Assembly (NCBI GenBank): GCA_043808235.1
Contig: JAZDFC010000016.1
Location: 1 to 23,141, forward strand
DNA: 23,141 nt
Origin: JAZDFC01 sp043808235
GTDB lineage: Bacteria > Bacteroidota > Ignavibacteria > Ignavibacteriales > Melioribacteraceae
Direction: 5' to 3'
Both the position numbers and the translations under genes were made by a program. The notes beneath the pieces were generated by a model that made no database searches, was not told the DNA's origin, and saw only the letters and a list, made by a program, of their open reading frames with translations. Numbering within the stretch: position 1 is the first letter of the stretch; every line of letters begins with the position of its first letter. Shown here in pieces: positions 22,842 to 23,141 of this stretch.

Positions 22842-23141
22842 ATCATGTTCCTATATTTGAGTTTAATTTTTATTAGTCAACTAAAATGAAATCACTCTAT
22901 ATTCAAAAACAAATTAAGAAATTTCACCTCCTTTTTCAATTGGAATAAAGTATAACCACAGCGAATTTCTAGCTGAAAGAGGATTCACTTCTCACCCTTC
23001 ATTTTTGTTGAAATGCCCAACTTCTCCGACTCACTTGGCGGTTAGAAGTTTGGCATTTAAGCGCCAACGACCATTTAACAATTAAGCCATGCAGCCATTA
23101 AACTGCAAACTGCTCTCTGAATTCATCATATTCTTATTCTT
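22842..23141. other. 300-bp non-coding end of window
   Basis: No open frame with a plausible start and ribosome site was found on either strand. It contains the leader of the peroxiredoxin gene, an isolated minus-strand AGGAGGTGA at about 22926-22934 with no frame behind it, a 15-bp inverted repeat (23011-23058), a second interlocking one (23035-23067), and two AAACTGC heptamers (23100-23113). Confidence 0.6.
23011..23058. repeat. 15-bp inverted repeat with one mismatch, interlocked with a second
   Basis: AAATGCCCAACTTCT (23011-23025) pairs with AGAAGTTTGGCATTT (23044-23058) except at one position, around an 18-nt loop. TTGGCG (23035-23040), in the loop, pairs with CGCCAA (23062-23067) beyond the right arm, so both stems together would be a pseudoknot or alternative folds. 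There is no adjoining T-run, so it is not a simple terminator. Confidence 0.6.

Noticed and set aside
22926..22934. Strong minus-strand Shine-Dalgarno (AGGAGGTGA) as the start of a small gene
   Set aside because: Frames behind it close within a few codons and no suitable start lies at the right distance.
23015..23054. Integron attC site
   Set aside because: GCCCAAC fits the R box but GTTTGGC does not fully match GTTRRRY, the site would be only about 40 bases, and no integrase or cassette genes are in view.

Overview
The window looks like a chromosome segment from an AT-rich member of the Bacteroidota/Chlorobi (FCB) group, most probably Ignavibacteriota. The main pointer is the C-terminus of the gene at 4964-6178: a type IX secretion (T9SS, type A) sorting domain of the 'SQNYPNPFNPTT...VYDILGNEVATL' form that is very common in Ignavibacteria. 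Many genes also have clear GGAG/AGGA Shine-Dalgarno sequences at 5-8 nt, which fits the Chlorobi/Ignavibacteria side better than classical Bacteroidetes. No rRNA, tRNA, CRISPR array, transposase or integrase was seen.

Layout. (1) 1-6178: the tail of a NarL/LuxR-type response regulator cut by the window edge, a hairpin terminator, a palindromic candidate operator, then a tight run of a receiver-only response regulator, a 1313-aa secreted protein with fourteen FG-GAP repeats and a dockerin-like C-terminus, and a T9SS-sorted protein. (2) 6255-9345: an unrecognised secreted protein, then a Cys-motif protein, a GH25 lysozyme and an outer-membrane beta-barrel protein. (3) 9380-11163: a TrpF-like protein lacking the catalytic Cys (minus strand), an ORF6N-domain protein and a cold-shock protein with a terminator. 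(4) 11230-13330: divergent genes for a secreted MBL-fold hydrolase and an unrecognised secreted protein. (5) 13412-17679, minus strand: a small zinc-ribbon gene (59 aa), a beta-lactamase-fold serine hydrolase with TPRs, and a NatA/NatB-type ABC exporter. (6) 17924-19486: a uracil/xanthine permease and a small TM1266-like ACT-fold protein. (7) 19568-22841, minus strand: an LCM-like methyltransferase, an SdiA-regulated-type beta-propeller protein, a second TrpF-like protein, and a 1-Cys-type peroxiredoxin. (8) 22842-23141 is non-coding, with inverted repeats.

The genes seem to form several small transcription units rather than one pathway. The surface-protein cluster at the left end is the most distinctive part. 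Its receiver-only gene overlaps the FG-GAP gene by 4 nt, and the neighbouring T9SS-sorted gene carries two different palindromic repeats inside its reading frame, both apparently tolerated as extra surface loops. A third long perfect palindrome lies inside the ORF6N gene. These in-frame palindromes, the double seven-blade FG-GAP architecture with a possible anchoring partner, and the two non-canonical TrpF paralogues are the observations most worth following up. I did not see a clear defence system or biosynthetic cluster.
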